A program made the translations under genes and the position numbers. Of a stretch of 21,603 bases of DNA, positions 14,606 to 21,603 are shown in pieces. Position 1 is the stretch's first letter. Each line of letters begins with the position of its first letter. A model generated the notes under the pieces. That model made no database searches and had not been told where the DNA came from. It saw only the letters and a program-made list of their open reading frames with translations. Source of the DNA: an uncultured Chloroflexota bacterium (GTDB taxonomy: Bacteria > Chloroflexota > Chloroflexia > Thermomicrobiales > UBA6265); assembly GCA_937901745.1 (NCBI GenBank), contig CALGSZ010000126.1, positions 1 to 21,603 on the forward strand, in the 5' to 3' direction.

Positions 14606-14857
14606 ATGGTTGCGGCTGTACTGTACCCCCAGGAACCAAGCGACACTGTCCACGAGGCTACGGAACAGGAAGGGCGCGAACTCTTCGAATTCCAGACTCG
14701 AAAACTCCTTGGCATGTCCGCCGAGAAGTTCTTGGCGAAATGGGACGCTGGCGAGTTTCGATCTGTCGCCGACGAGGATGTTCGTCGCAAAGTCCGGCGT
14801 CTTGAGATGCTAATGCCCTTTGTCCGCCGAATCGAAATTCGTCAAGCGAGTAGTTGA
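14606..14857 (+). CDS. Small protein, possible antitoxin-like partner
   Basis: An 83-residue protein that starts at ATG 14606 with GGAG eight bases upstream. Its core, ATEQEGRELFEFQTRKLLGMSAE then KFLAKWDAGEF and VRRLEMLMPF, recalls small proteins found in actinobacterial and Chloroflexota genomes, usually before a larger protein of about 170-200 residues, as here. It is rich in charge and predicted to be helical, without a signal peptide. It overlaps the next gene by 38 bases, so translation is coupled. The role as the neutralising half of a toxin-antitoxin-like pair is an inference from this layout, not from a recognised domain. Confidence 0.6.
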   Translation: MVAAVLYPQEPSDTVHEATEQEGRELFEFQTRKLLGMSAEKFLAKWDAGEFRSVADEDVRRKVRRLEMLMPFVRRIEIRQASS

Positions 14858-15416
14858 CGAGTTCTTGGACGACCTCCAGCGTGCGGTTGGCTGCATTACG
14901 CGGCAGCAACTGTGGGTCGCCCACAATCGTTACGATCCCAACCTAAGGCACACGATAACTTTCGGGCGCAACGCGGAGCCCGTACCCCTCAGAGGCTATT
15001 CCGGTCCAACCGGACTCCAATTTGACCTACTACATCAGTACCGCATCACTAACGACGCTCCAGGACAACCTGATCTTGGCTGGCGCGTCTCGACGATGCA
15101 ATACGAATATCGGATTCTCGACCACACCGAGCGGGAGTTACTCGTTTATCACTGGCAGCCTGGAACGGATAATTCCGGTCCTGATCATCCTCACATCCAC
15201 ATCTCTGGGACACTTCAAGGCATGCGCTCGGCAACTGAGAGACTTGAGATCCCGCTCGACAAGCTGCACATCCCGACCGGCCGCGTCTCTATCGAGGCCG
15301 TAATTCGGATGCTCATCACCGAGTTTGGCGTCCGCCCGCTTCGCGAGGACTGGGAGAAACGACTGAACGAAACGGAATCGCGCTTTCATGAGCGGCGCCG
15401 ACGCGACGATTGGTAA
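14820..15416 (+). CDS. Uncharacterised protein with His-rich HPHIH motif, possible toxin-like partner
   Basis: A 198-residue cytoplasmic protein. Visible blocks are GLQFDLLHQYRI (65-76), MQYEYRILDHTERELLVYHW (93-112), DHPHIHIS (122-129), LDKLHIPTGRVSIEAVIRML (147-166), EFGVRPLREDWEK (168-180), and a basic tail with RRRRDDW. The His cluster (His111, His123, His125, His127) could bind metal or act on nucleic acid, which is a guess. The same blocks occur in uncharacterised proteins paired with the upstream small-protein type. The frame is closed by TAA at 14811, so the start must be TTG 14820, with coupling to the overlapping upstream gene instead of a good ribosome site. GC near 53% supports acquisition. 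It is distantly reminiscent of DUF6516-type toxins, but that is not certain. Confidence 0.6.
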   Translation: MSAESKFVKRVVDEFLDDLQRAVGCITRQQLWVAHNRYDPNLRHTITFGRNAEPVPLRGYSGPTGLQFDLLHQYRITNDAPGQPDLGWRVSTMQYEYRILDHTERELLVYHWQPGTDNSGPDHPHIHISGTLQGMRSATERLEIPLDKLHIPTGRVSIEAVIRMLITEFGVRPLREDWEKRLNETESRFHERRRRDDW

Positions 15417-15465
15417 AGGTCACTACCATTGCCGGGACGCTCAACCGCTATCTAGCGCGCAGATT

Positions 15466-15503
15466 GACGGGTCGTCATCACCCGGTGCTCTAGCCAGCAC
15501 TAC
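15466..15503. terminator. Tandem hairpins between convergent genes
   Basis: CGGGT (15468-15472) pairs with ACCCG (15480-15484), and GTGCT (15485-15489) pairs with AGCAC (15496-15500), the second overlapping the stop codon of the minus-strand gene. On the minus strand the first hairpin is followed by TCAATCT. No strong T run exists, so this is a weak terminator candidate for one or both converging genes. Confidence 0.3.
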
Positions 15504-16762
15504 CCCTCACCAGCGCCACCAACAAGCGCCGCGGCCTCAACATCACCCGCGCCCGCCGGCTCAACCTCATGAATCAGCGGCACCATGTCCCAGTCGAACT
15601 CCGCCAGCCGCCCCGGTCCCAGCGCGATGATCTGGTCCAAGCACGCCTGGCTCTCGCGGACGAGCCGCGCGGTGTCGATGCCGCGACAGCGCGGCAAGAA
15701 GCGGCTCACCTTCGCGATGCCGTCCCTTAGGAGCAGCACGGCGCCCCGGTGATTCCCCCCGCGCGCATGGTGAAAGCCCACGCCGATCTGAAGAATCCCC
15801 TGGTACAGCACCCGGATCGGCCCCCGCTCGGCATGCCACTCGTGCTCGATCTCTTCGTGGCATTCGTAGAAGCGCCGCTCGTTGAAGAGCCGTATCCCCT
15901 CTGCCACGCCGGGCGGCATCTGCCCGGCACACGGGTCATCCTCGCCGCCGAGCGTCGCCAGCAGCGGCTCGATCCGCTCGCGAATGCGCGCCATCGTCGC
16001 CGCCGGATCAGCCCCGAGACTCGCTTCGACGATGAGCGGCCCCTCGTAGCCGCTCGCGGCGACCGCCCGCAGCAGCGCCGGCCAGGGCAGATCCCCCTCG
16101 CCAGGCGGCAGGCGCCGGCGCGACGAGTCTCCCTCGCGACGATCGCTGATGTGGACATTCACGAGTTGCCCTTCCATCGCCGCGAGGATCATGAACGGAT
16201 TGGCGTCCGCCGCTGCCGCCTGGTACGGGTCGAACGTGAAGCCGACCGAGCCCGCCGGACCGAGCGTCGGCATCCGGGCTGCCAGCTCCTGCACCTCACG
16301 CACTGTCGCGACGGCGCACCAGGAGACGTTCTCTATCGCCAGCGTCACCCCCGCCTCGTGGCACATGCCTGCCAGGTCCGCGGCCGTCGCCAGGAACGGC
16401 TCCCAACCACCCACCTCGGCGAACTCTTCCCGGCTCGCCCCGTGCCAGACGATGGCCCGCGCGCCGAGGCGGTGCGCGGCCTCGACCGCCTGCGCGAACT
16501 TCGCCCGCGCCTCCTCGGTGCGACGGCGGTACGGCGTGAAGAAGGGGTGCAGCGCGAGAAAGGTATGGATCGCGTGGACGCGGACGCCAGCCGCGGCGGC
16601 ATTGGCGGCCAGTATGTCGATGAAGGACGGCTCATACTCCCCGGCGGTCTGCAGAAGCAGCTCGACGGTATCGACGCCGAGCCGCGCGGCTTCCCGCGGG
16701 GCGTCCTCAGTCTGCACAGTGGGATAGAGTGCGCCGCTCGAAAGGGCGAGGCGCAACGTCAT
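15500..16762 (-). CDS. Xylose-isomerase-like TIM-barrel protein fused to a DUF309 domain
   Basis: A 420-residue fusion. Residues 1-270 are a sugar phosphate isomerase/epimerase (AP endonuclease family 2) barrel with likely metal ligands Glu144 (LAIENVSW), Asp178 (GFTFDPY), His204 (NVHISDRR) and Glu246 (IVEASLG). Residues 285-385 match DUF309: LFNERRFYECHEEIEHEWH (292-310), LYQGILQIGVGFHHARGGN (319-337), GAVLLL. DUF309 normally occurs as a small single-domain protein. The linker has LGGEDDPCAGQMPPG. The start is ATG 16762, with GGAG seven bases upstream; ATG 16768 would leave only one base after that site. The reading frame continues upstream beneath smc, but that part is shadow. It is divergent from smc. 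Isomerase activity on a sugar and a helper role for DUF309 are inferred. Confidence 0.85.
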   Translation of the reverse strand: MTLRLALSSGALYPTVQTEDAPREAARLGVDTVELLLQTAGEYEPSFIDILAANAAAAGVRVHAIHTFLALHPFFTPYRRRTEEARAKFAQAVEAAHRLGARAIVWHGASREEFAEVGGWEPFLATAADLAGMCHEAGVTLAIENVSWCAVATVREVQELAARMPTLGPAGSVGFTFDPYQAAAADANPFMILAAMEGQLVNVHISDRREGDSSRRRLPPGEGDLPWPALLRAVAASGYEGPLIVEASLGADPAATMARIRERIEPLLATLGGEDDPCAGQMPPGVAEGIRLFNERRFYECHEEIEHEWHAERGPIRVLYQGILQIGVGFHHARGGNHRGAVLLLRDGIAKVSRFLPRCRGIDTARLVRESQACLDQIIALGPGRLAEFDWDMVPLIHEVEPAGAGDVEAAALVGGAGEG

Positions 16763-16799
16763 CGTCATTCTCCGATCTAGCAGTTTGACCGGGCCGAGT

Positions 16800-16848
16800 T
16801 TGTCCGGCCAGCGGGGGCGATGGTACCATCGTCCCCCGTCACCGGGGG
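16800..16848 (+). promoter_or_regulatory. Possible smc promoter and leader hairpin
   Basis: TTGTCC (16800-16805) with an 18-base spacer and TACCAT (16824-16829) is a weak promoter candidate. Its start near 16836 would place the hairpin CCCCCG (16833-16838)/CGGGGG (16843-16848), with a four-base loop, at the very 5' end of the mRNA, about 40 bases before ATG 16889. If so, the upstream ATG at 16820 cannot be used. Confidence 0.3.
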
Positions 16849-16888
16849 TACGTACGCCCCTGTCACCAAGGATTACGGTCACGACCCG

Positions 16889-19800
16889 ATGACGCCGACA
16901 CCCGCATCGCCGCGCCTGACTCGTCTTGAGCTGCACGGCTTCAAGAGCTTTGCCAACCGGACGGTGCTCCAGTTCGAGCCGGGCATCACCGCCATCATCG
17001 GCCCGAATGGGAGCGGCAAGTCCAACATCTCCGATGCCGTGCGGTGGGTGCTCGGCGAAACGAGTCACGCCACCCTCCGCAGCAAGAAGACGGAGGATGT
17101 GATCTTCGCGGGCGGCCAGGGTCGCGCTCCGGCCGGGATGGCCGAGGTCTCCGTCACGTTCGACAACAGCACCGGCTGGCTGCCGATCGCATTCAGCGAA
17201 GTCACGGTCACTCGCCGCGCGTTCCGCACCGGCGAGACGCAGTACCTGATCAACAACCGGCGCGTCCGCCTCAAGGACATCTTGCACCTGACCGCCTCGC
17301 TCGGCCAGAGCTACACCGTCGTCGGTCAGGGCTTGATCGACGCCGCGCTCAGCCAGCGAGCCGAGGAGCGGCGCGGTCTCTTCGAGCACGCGGCCGATCT
17401 GACCGGTCTGCGCCTGAAAGCCGCCGAGGCGGAGCGCAGCTTGGCGGAAGCGGAGGCTAACGCCGCGCGCCTGACCGATCTCCTGACCGAGCTCGAGCCC
17501 CGCCTGCGATCGCTCGAGCGCGCCGCGCGTCAGGCACGCGAGTGGAAAGAGCTCCACGAGCGGCTGCGAGCGCTTCAGCGCGTCCACTTTGCCCGCCTGC
17601 TGTCCGAGGCGATGGCGAAGCTCGCTGAGCTCGAAGCGGCCGCGTCCGGCGATGCCGAGCGCGTCGCCGCCTGCCAGGCCGAAGCCAACCGCCTGGCAAC
17701 GGCCCTCGCGGAGGCGCGAGCCGCGGCTGACCGGGCTCGCGGGGCCCTCAGCGAGCACGACACCCATCTCCAGTCGCTCATTGAGAACGTCCGGCGGCTG
17801 GAGCACGCGCGAGACCTCACGGAAGAGCGACACGCCGCGCTCACGCGACGCCGGCAGGATATGGCCGATACCGAGGCCGGTCTGCACGATCAGGTCGCGG
17901 CAGTCGAGCGAGATCTCGCCACTGTGCGGGCGGAAATTGCGGCGACCGAGCAGGAGGTTGAGGCCGCACGCACATCGGTGACTATCCTCCAGGCGGAGGG
18001 CGCGGCGGCACGACAATCGCGACGCCAAGCCGAGCAGCAAGCCGCCCAAGTCGCTGCCGCCATCGCCGAAGGGGAGCGGCGCCTGACCGAGCTCACGCGC
18101 CGCCGCGCGCTCCTCGAGCAGCGCCAGCAAACCGATCAGGCCGAGCGCGAGCGGATCGCCGCCGGCGCCACCGAACGGCAGAGCCGGATCGACCGGCTGA
18201 CGGCAGAGCTGGCCGCCTTCGATGAGGCGGAGGCGAAAGCGAGCGAGGAGCTGAAAGCGCTGGAGCAGCGCTTGGCGGAGATCGCGGCGGCAATCGAGCG
18301 AGCAACGGCAGACGAGCGCGCCGCTCGCAATGGCGTCGCCGCCGTCGAGCGGCAAATCAGCGAAGCAAGCGCGCGCCTCGAGGCGCTCCGCCGCATCCAG
18401 GAAAGCGGCGCTGGTCTCTACGCCGGTGTCCGGGCAACCCTCCAGGCGGCGCGCGCCGGCAAGCTTTCGGGGATCCGCGGCACCATCGCCGAGCTGCTCG
18501 ATGTCCCGGCGGAGTACGACACCGCTATCGAAGTCGCCCTCGGTGGGCACCTGCAAGACATCGTCGTCGAGCGCTGGTCGGATGCGGAAGCGGCGATCGC
18601 GTTCCTCAAGCGCAACAACGCCGGACGCGCCACGTTCCAGCCGCTCGATACTGTTCGCGCGCCGCGTATCCAAGATCCGCGCGACGCATTGGCAGTGCGC
18701 GGTGTCCACGGCATCGCCAGCACCCTCGTCCGTTACGACGACTCCCTTTCCGCCGTCGTCGCAGCCTTGCTCGGCCGCACGCTTGTCGTGGAGGACCTAC
18801 CGGCAGCACGCGCCTCCCTGCCGCACTTGCCGCCCGGCTGGAGCGCGGTGACGCTCGGCGGCGAGATTGCGCGCACGGGAGGATCGGTCACCGGCGGCTC
18901 TGCCATCCGCGAGAGCGGTGTCCTGAGCCGCGAGCGGGAGCTACGGACGCTACCACGAACGATCGCGCGGCTCGAGCGCGACCGTGAAGCCGCCATCGCA
19001 AAGCTCCAAGCAGTGACCGAGACGCTGCGCCAACTCGGCGGGGATCGGCGGCGCATCGAGGACGAGCGCGCCGGGCATCTCGCCACGCGCAAGGAGCGAC
19101 AGGGCCAGCGAGCCCGCATCGCCACTTGGCTCAACGAGCTGCAAGCCGAGGCGCAATCGGAGGCGAAGCATCTCAACGCCTTGACCACCGCTGCCGCGTC
19201 GATCGCGGCCGACCTGGAAGCACTCGATCGCGAAATCGCCGTCCTAACTACCGATCTCGACGAGCGGCGAAAGGCGCACGCGGAGATGGTGTCGGGGCTA
19301 CAACGCGAGGCGGACGCGGTTGCTGAGCGAGAGCGCGCGCTGGCCGAGGAGCAGCGCCGCCTGGCCACCCTCGATGAGCGGCTACGCGGTCAGCGCCGGA
19401 GAGAGGCCAGCCTGCTCGCCCAGCGAGACAACATCCAAGAAGAGCTTGCCGTCCGCGAGGAGCGCGCGGCCGCGTTGGATCGCGAGGTCGTCGCCGTTGC
19501 GGAAGAGCGCGAGCAGCTCGCGCGCGAGGCGGCTGAAGCGGCAGCGGCGCGCGATGCCGCGCGGACTGAGCGCGCGGCGCTGGAGGCGAAGGTCAAGGAG
19601 GCGGAGAGCGACGTCGCGCGGGCCGAGCGGGCGCTGGAAGCGGCGCGAAACGCCCTCCTCGAGGCCGAGCGCGCACACAGCGGCAGCAGCTTGGCCGTCG
19701 AGCGAACGCGCGGCGATCTCGCGGCGCTTCGCCAGCGGATCAGCGACGAGCTGGAGCTTGCCGAGCCAGACAGTCTCCTGGCCGGCGACGGGCCACTGCC

Positions 19801-20470
19801 CGAGGCGACGAGTGACGATCCCGAGCGCGAGATTACCCGCCTGAAGGAACGCCTGCGACGCGTCGGCTATGTCGGCGAAGATGCCGTTGCCGACTACGAG
19901 CGGGAAGCGGAACGCCATGCCTTCCTCCGCGCCCAGCTCGATGACGTCCAGGGAGCGGTCGCGTCGCTGCGCCGCCTGCTGGACGAGCTGCACGACACGA
20001 TGAAGCGACGGTTCGATGAGACCTTCGCGAAGGTCGCGGCCGCGTTCACGGATGCGTTCACGACGCTGTTCGGCGGCGGCACCGCACGCCTCATCCTCGT
20101 ACCGGGAGCGGACGGCACGGGCGCCGGCATTGACATCGTCGCGCAGCCCCCTGGCAAGCGCCTGCAAAGCCTGGCGCTCCTCTCCGGCGGAGAGCGGGCA
20201 CTGACAGCCGCCGCGCTCCTCTTCGCGATCTTGACGGTCAACCCGACGCCGTTCTGCCTCCTAGATGAGGTAGACGCGGCGCTGGATGAGGCGAATATCG
20301 TCCGCTTCCGGGAGCGGTTGCAGGCGCTCGCCGCGGAGACGCAGGTGATTATCATCACCCACAACCGCGGCACGATCGAAGTCGCCGATACCCTCTACGG
20401 CGTCAGCATGCGCGAGGATGGCGTCTCTCAGGTTCTGTCGCTGCGCCTCACGGAGGCCGCGGCCGGCTGA
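16889..20470 (+). CDS. smc: Chromosome segregation protein SMC
   Basis: A full-length 1193-residue condensin ATPase, the normal size for bacterial SMC. The N-terminal head has LHGFKSFANRT and Walker A GPNGSGKS (38-45). A long coiled coil follows (about 170-510), then the hinge (about 524-670, LSGIRGTIAELLDVP to GGSVTGGS), then the returning coil (about 680-1030). The C-terminal head carries the signature LLSGGERALTA (1097-1107) and Walker B FCLLDEVDAAL (1122-1132), with the catalytic Glu1127, and the D-loop. The protein dimerises at the hinge and, with ScpA and ScpB (not in the window), compacts and separates chromosomes. ATG 16889 was selected because the family begins near LTRLELHGFKSF; the in-frame ATG 16820 adds 23 unneeded residues. 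The ftsY gene often next to smc is absent here. Confidence 0.95.
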   Translation: MTPTPASPRLTRLELHGFKSFANRTVLQFEPGITAIIGPNGSGKSNISDAVRWVLGETSHATLRSKKTEDVIFAGGQGRAPAGMAEVSVTFDNSTGWLPIAFSEVTVTRRAFRTGETQYLINNRRVRLKDILHLTASLGQSYTVVGQGLIDAALSQRAEERRGLFEHAADLTGLRLKAAEAERSLAEAEANAARLTDLLTELEPRLRSLERAARQAREWKELHERLRALQRVHFARLLSEAMAKLAELEAAASGDAERVAACQAEANRLATALAEARAAADRARGALSEHDTHLQSLIENVRRLEHARDLTEERHAALTRRRQDMADTEAGLHDQVAAVERDLATVRAEIAATEQEVEAARTSVTILQAEGAAARQSRRQAEQQAAQVAAAIAEGERRLTELTRRRALLEQRQQTDQAERERIAAGATERQSRIDRLTAELAAFDEAEAKASEELKALEQRLAEIAAAIERATADERAARNGVAAVERQISEASARLEALRRIQESGAGLYAGVRATLQAARAGKLSGIRGTIAELLDVPAEYDTAIEVALGGHLQDIVVERWSDAEAAIAFLKRNNAGRATFQPLDTVRAPRIQDPRDALAVRGVHGIASTLVRYDDSLSAVVAALLGRTLVVEDLPAARASLPHLPPGWSAVTLGGEIARTGGSVTGGSAIRESGVLSRERELRTLPRTIARLERDREAAIAKLQAVTETLRQLGGDRRRIEDERAGHLATRKERQGQRARIATWLNELQAEAQSEAKHLNALTTAAASIAADLEALDREIAVLTTDLDERRKAHAEMVSGLQREADAVAERERALAEEQRRLATLDERLRGQRRREASLLAQRDNIQEELAVREERAAALDREVVAVAEEREQLAREAAEAAAARDAARTERAALEAKVKEAESDVARAERALEAARNALLEAERAHSGSSLAVERTRGDLAALRQRISDELELAEPDSLLAGDGPLPEATSDDPEREITRLKERLRRVGYVGEDAVADYEREAERHAFLRAQLDDVQGAVASLRRLLDELHDTMKRRFDETFAKVAAAFTDAFTTLFGGGTARLILVPGADGTGAGIDIVAQPPGKRLQSLALLSGGERALTAAALLFAILTVNPTPFCLLDEVDAALDEANIVRFRERLQALAAETQVIIITHNRGTIEVADTLYGVSMREDGVSQVLSLRLTEAAAG

Positions 20471-20505
20471 CCCGCCCTCCCGCGGCCAGAGGTCAGCCGA
20501 AGGCG

Positions 20506-21603
20506 CTACCCGTCGAGTGACCAAACCTCGAACTCGGAGAACTCCGTTATCGCGCCGACGTCCACATACTCGGGGAAGAATCCGGAGCCGAGCCAGATCT
20601 CGCCAGCCACATCGCTGATCGAGAGATCGAGCGGCGTCACGGATCTGCCGTTGACGATCAGGTATCCCACATCGCCGCTGGCAAACACTTCGATAGCGTT
20701 CGTCTCGCCAGCGCCAGTGCGCAACCCACTGACAATCCCGCCGGCATACGGTGAATCGGCGCCGTCAGTTAGGAACCACAGGCCGTCCGAGGTGATGATC
20801 AGCCGCGTTTGCTCATTCGAGCCGGTATGGCGGAAGGCGACGCCAGCGTCCCAGGGCTGCTCGCTGGCATCGGACGGATTGGTGAACTCCGCTCGCAGAT
20901 AGAAGTCCCTCACGAAGACGCCGGCAAAAAAGCCGTCGAGCTCACCGAGCCGCTGCTCGATGGTTCCCGAGAACGGGCCAGCCAAGCTCGGCTGCAATCG
21001 GGCAAGCGTACGCAATTGGACATAGGGCAATGTCCAGACATCGAAGCGGTCGTAGGCCACTCGATCGCCCGGAACAATCGTGTCGGTGAAGACACCCGTC
21101 CCGGCCCAGACTCGCCCGGCTCTCAACCAGCCTGAAAGATCGAGCGTCGCGACATATTGACCATTGATCTCGAAATACCCGGTGTCGCCGGCAACCACGA
21201 TTCCGATCTCGTTCCGCTCCGAGGCGCCGACCAGCAGACCGGTCGCAACTCCTTCCGCGACGGTCTCCCACATCTCTTCCTTGAGGAACAGGTGATACGT
21301 GCCGTCGGAGGTCACTGCCAGCACATAAAGAGAGCCGTTGCCATCATCGCGGAAGCCGACTCCGTAGTCCCAAGGCGCCTCACTCGCGTCGCGAGGATTG
21401 GTGAACCGAACGCGGACATAGAAGTCGCGCTCCTGGACGTCGGCATAGGCGAAGGTGATCGAGCCCTCTTGCTGCTCCAGCTTCCCCTTCAACGAACCGG
21501 TGAGACTTTCTTGCTCCCGCGCTTGGCGCTTCCAGGTGGCCAGCAGCTCGGCATCGGTCAGGATCGTGAGGGGAGCCGGAGTTGGCGTCGGCGGTTCTGG
21601 CGT
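20506..21603 (-). CDS. Partial surface protein with duplicated beta-sandwich domains
   Basis: The frame is open from the right edge of the window to the stop at 20506; the N-terminal part is missing. The visible 365 residues begin with a TPEPPTPTPAP linker, followed by a helix (LTDAELLATWKRQAREQESL). Then come two copies of a domain of about 150 residues: copy A with DFYVRVRFTNPRDASEAPWD, YGVGFRD, TSDGTYHLFL, NEIGIVVAGDTGYFEINGQYV, and copy B with DFYLRAEFTNPSDASEQPWD, AGVAFRH, TSDGLWFLTDG, NAIEVFASGDVGYLIVNGRSV. The pattern fits a concanavalin/laminin-G-like beta-sandwich of the kind seen in sugar-binding and DUF1080-like domains. The start codon is outside the window; an apparent start at 21492 is only an internal TTG. 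It converges with smc. Surface location is inferred from the Thr/Pro linker. Confidence 0.7.
   Translation of the reverse strand, partial: TPEPPTPTPAPLTILTDAELLATWKRQAREQESLTGSLKGKLEQQEGSITFAYADVQERDFYVRVRFTNPRDASEAPWDYGVGFRDDGNGSLYVLAVTSDGTYHLFLKEEMWETVAEGVATGLLVGASERNEIGIVVAGDTGYFEINGQYVATLDLSGWLRAGRVWAGTGVFTDTIVPGDRVAYDRFDVWTLPYVQLRTLARLQPSLAGPFSGTIEQRLGELDGFFAGVFVRDFYLRAEFTNPSDASEQPWDAGVAFRHTGSNEQTRLIITSDGLWFLTDGADSPYAGGIVSGLRTGAGETNAIEVFASGDVGYLIVNGRSVTPLDLSISDVAGEIWLGSGFFPEYVDVGAITEFSEFEVWSLDG

Noticed and set aside
16763..18709. Minus-strand open frame extending upstream of the TIM-DUF309 gene
   Set aside because: It lies beneath smc and shows no protein-family pattern; it is an open shadow caused by high GC.

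Overview
The window looks like a chromosomal piece of a GC-rich, Gram-positive-walled or monoderm bacterium, most likely a member of the Chloroflexota (Thermomicrobia-like). The clues are a full-length SMC chromosome-segregation ATPase, a secreted protein with a very long Thr/Pro 'TPTPT' stalk plus an LPxTG-type tail, and another surface protein with a TPEPPTPTP linker; this style is common in Thermomicrobia. That assignment is an inference from protein style, not from a marker gene search. Most of the window is about 65-70% GC, but two stretches (1-1920 and about 13800-15420) fall to roughly 42-55% in sampled 60-base blocks and carry accessory genes, which suggests transfer.

Layout, left to right. 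(1) 259-1919 (+): a two-gene cassette, a three-Cys-motif partner protein (TcmP) and its three-Cys Gp37/Gp68-like (DUF5131) partner. (2) 1929-3176 (-): a class III (CaiB/BaiF) CoA-transferase, divergent from 3258-5309 (+), a MerR-type regulator with a strong promoter that predicts a leaderless mRNA, followed by a von Willebrand factor A (MIDAS) protein. (3) 5561-10793 (+): a carbohydrate or sugar-acid locus with a FadR/FCD-type GntR regulator, a Tat-exported solute-binding protein, two MalF/MalG-like permeases and an enolase-superfamily dehydratase, closed by a clear rho-independent terminator. No ATPase gene is present, so a shared ATPase elsewhere is expected. (4) 11040-14265 (+): an LPSTG-anchored stalk protein, followed by a small secreted protein gene interrupted by an in-frame amber codon. 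(5) 14606-15416 (+): an overlapping pair of small genes resembling a toxin-antitoxin-like module of unknown activity. (6) 15500-16762 (-): a fusion of a xylose-isomerase-like TIM barrel with a DUF309 domain, divergent from smc (16889-20470, +). (7) 20506 to the right edge (-): the C-terminal part of a surface protein with two copies of a beta-sandwich domain.

The clearest functional unit is region 3: the GntR regulator probably senses a sugar acid or related metabolite and controls uptake (binding protein and permeases) and dehydration (enolase-superfamily enzyme). The most unusual items are the TIM barrel-DUF309 fusion, the amber-interrupted secreted gene, the MerR-vWA pair with its leaderless promoter, and the two low-GC gene pairs. 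No rRNA, tRNA, CRISPR array, insertion sequence or transposase was seen.
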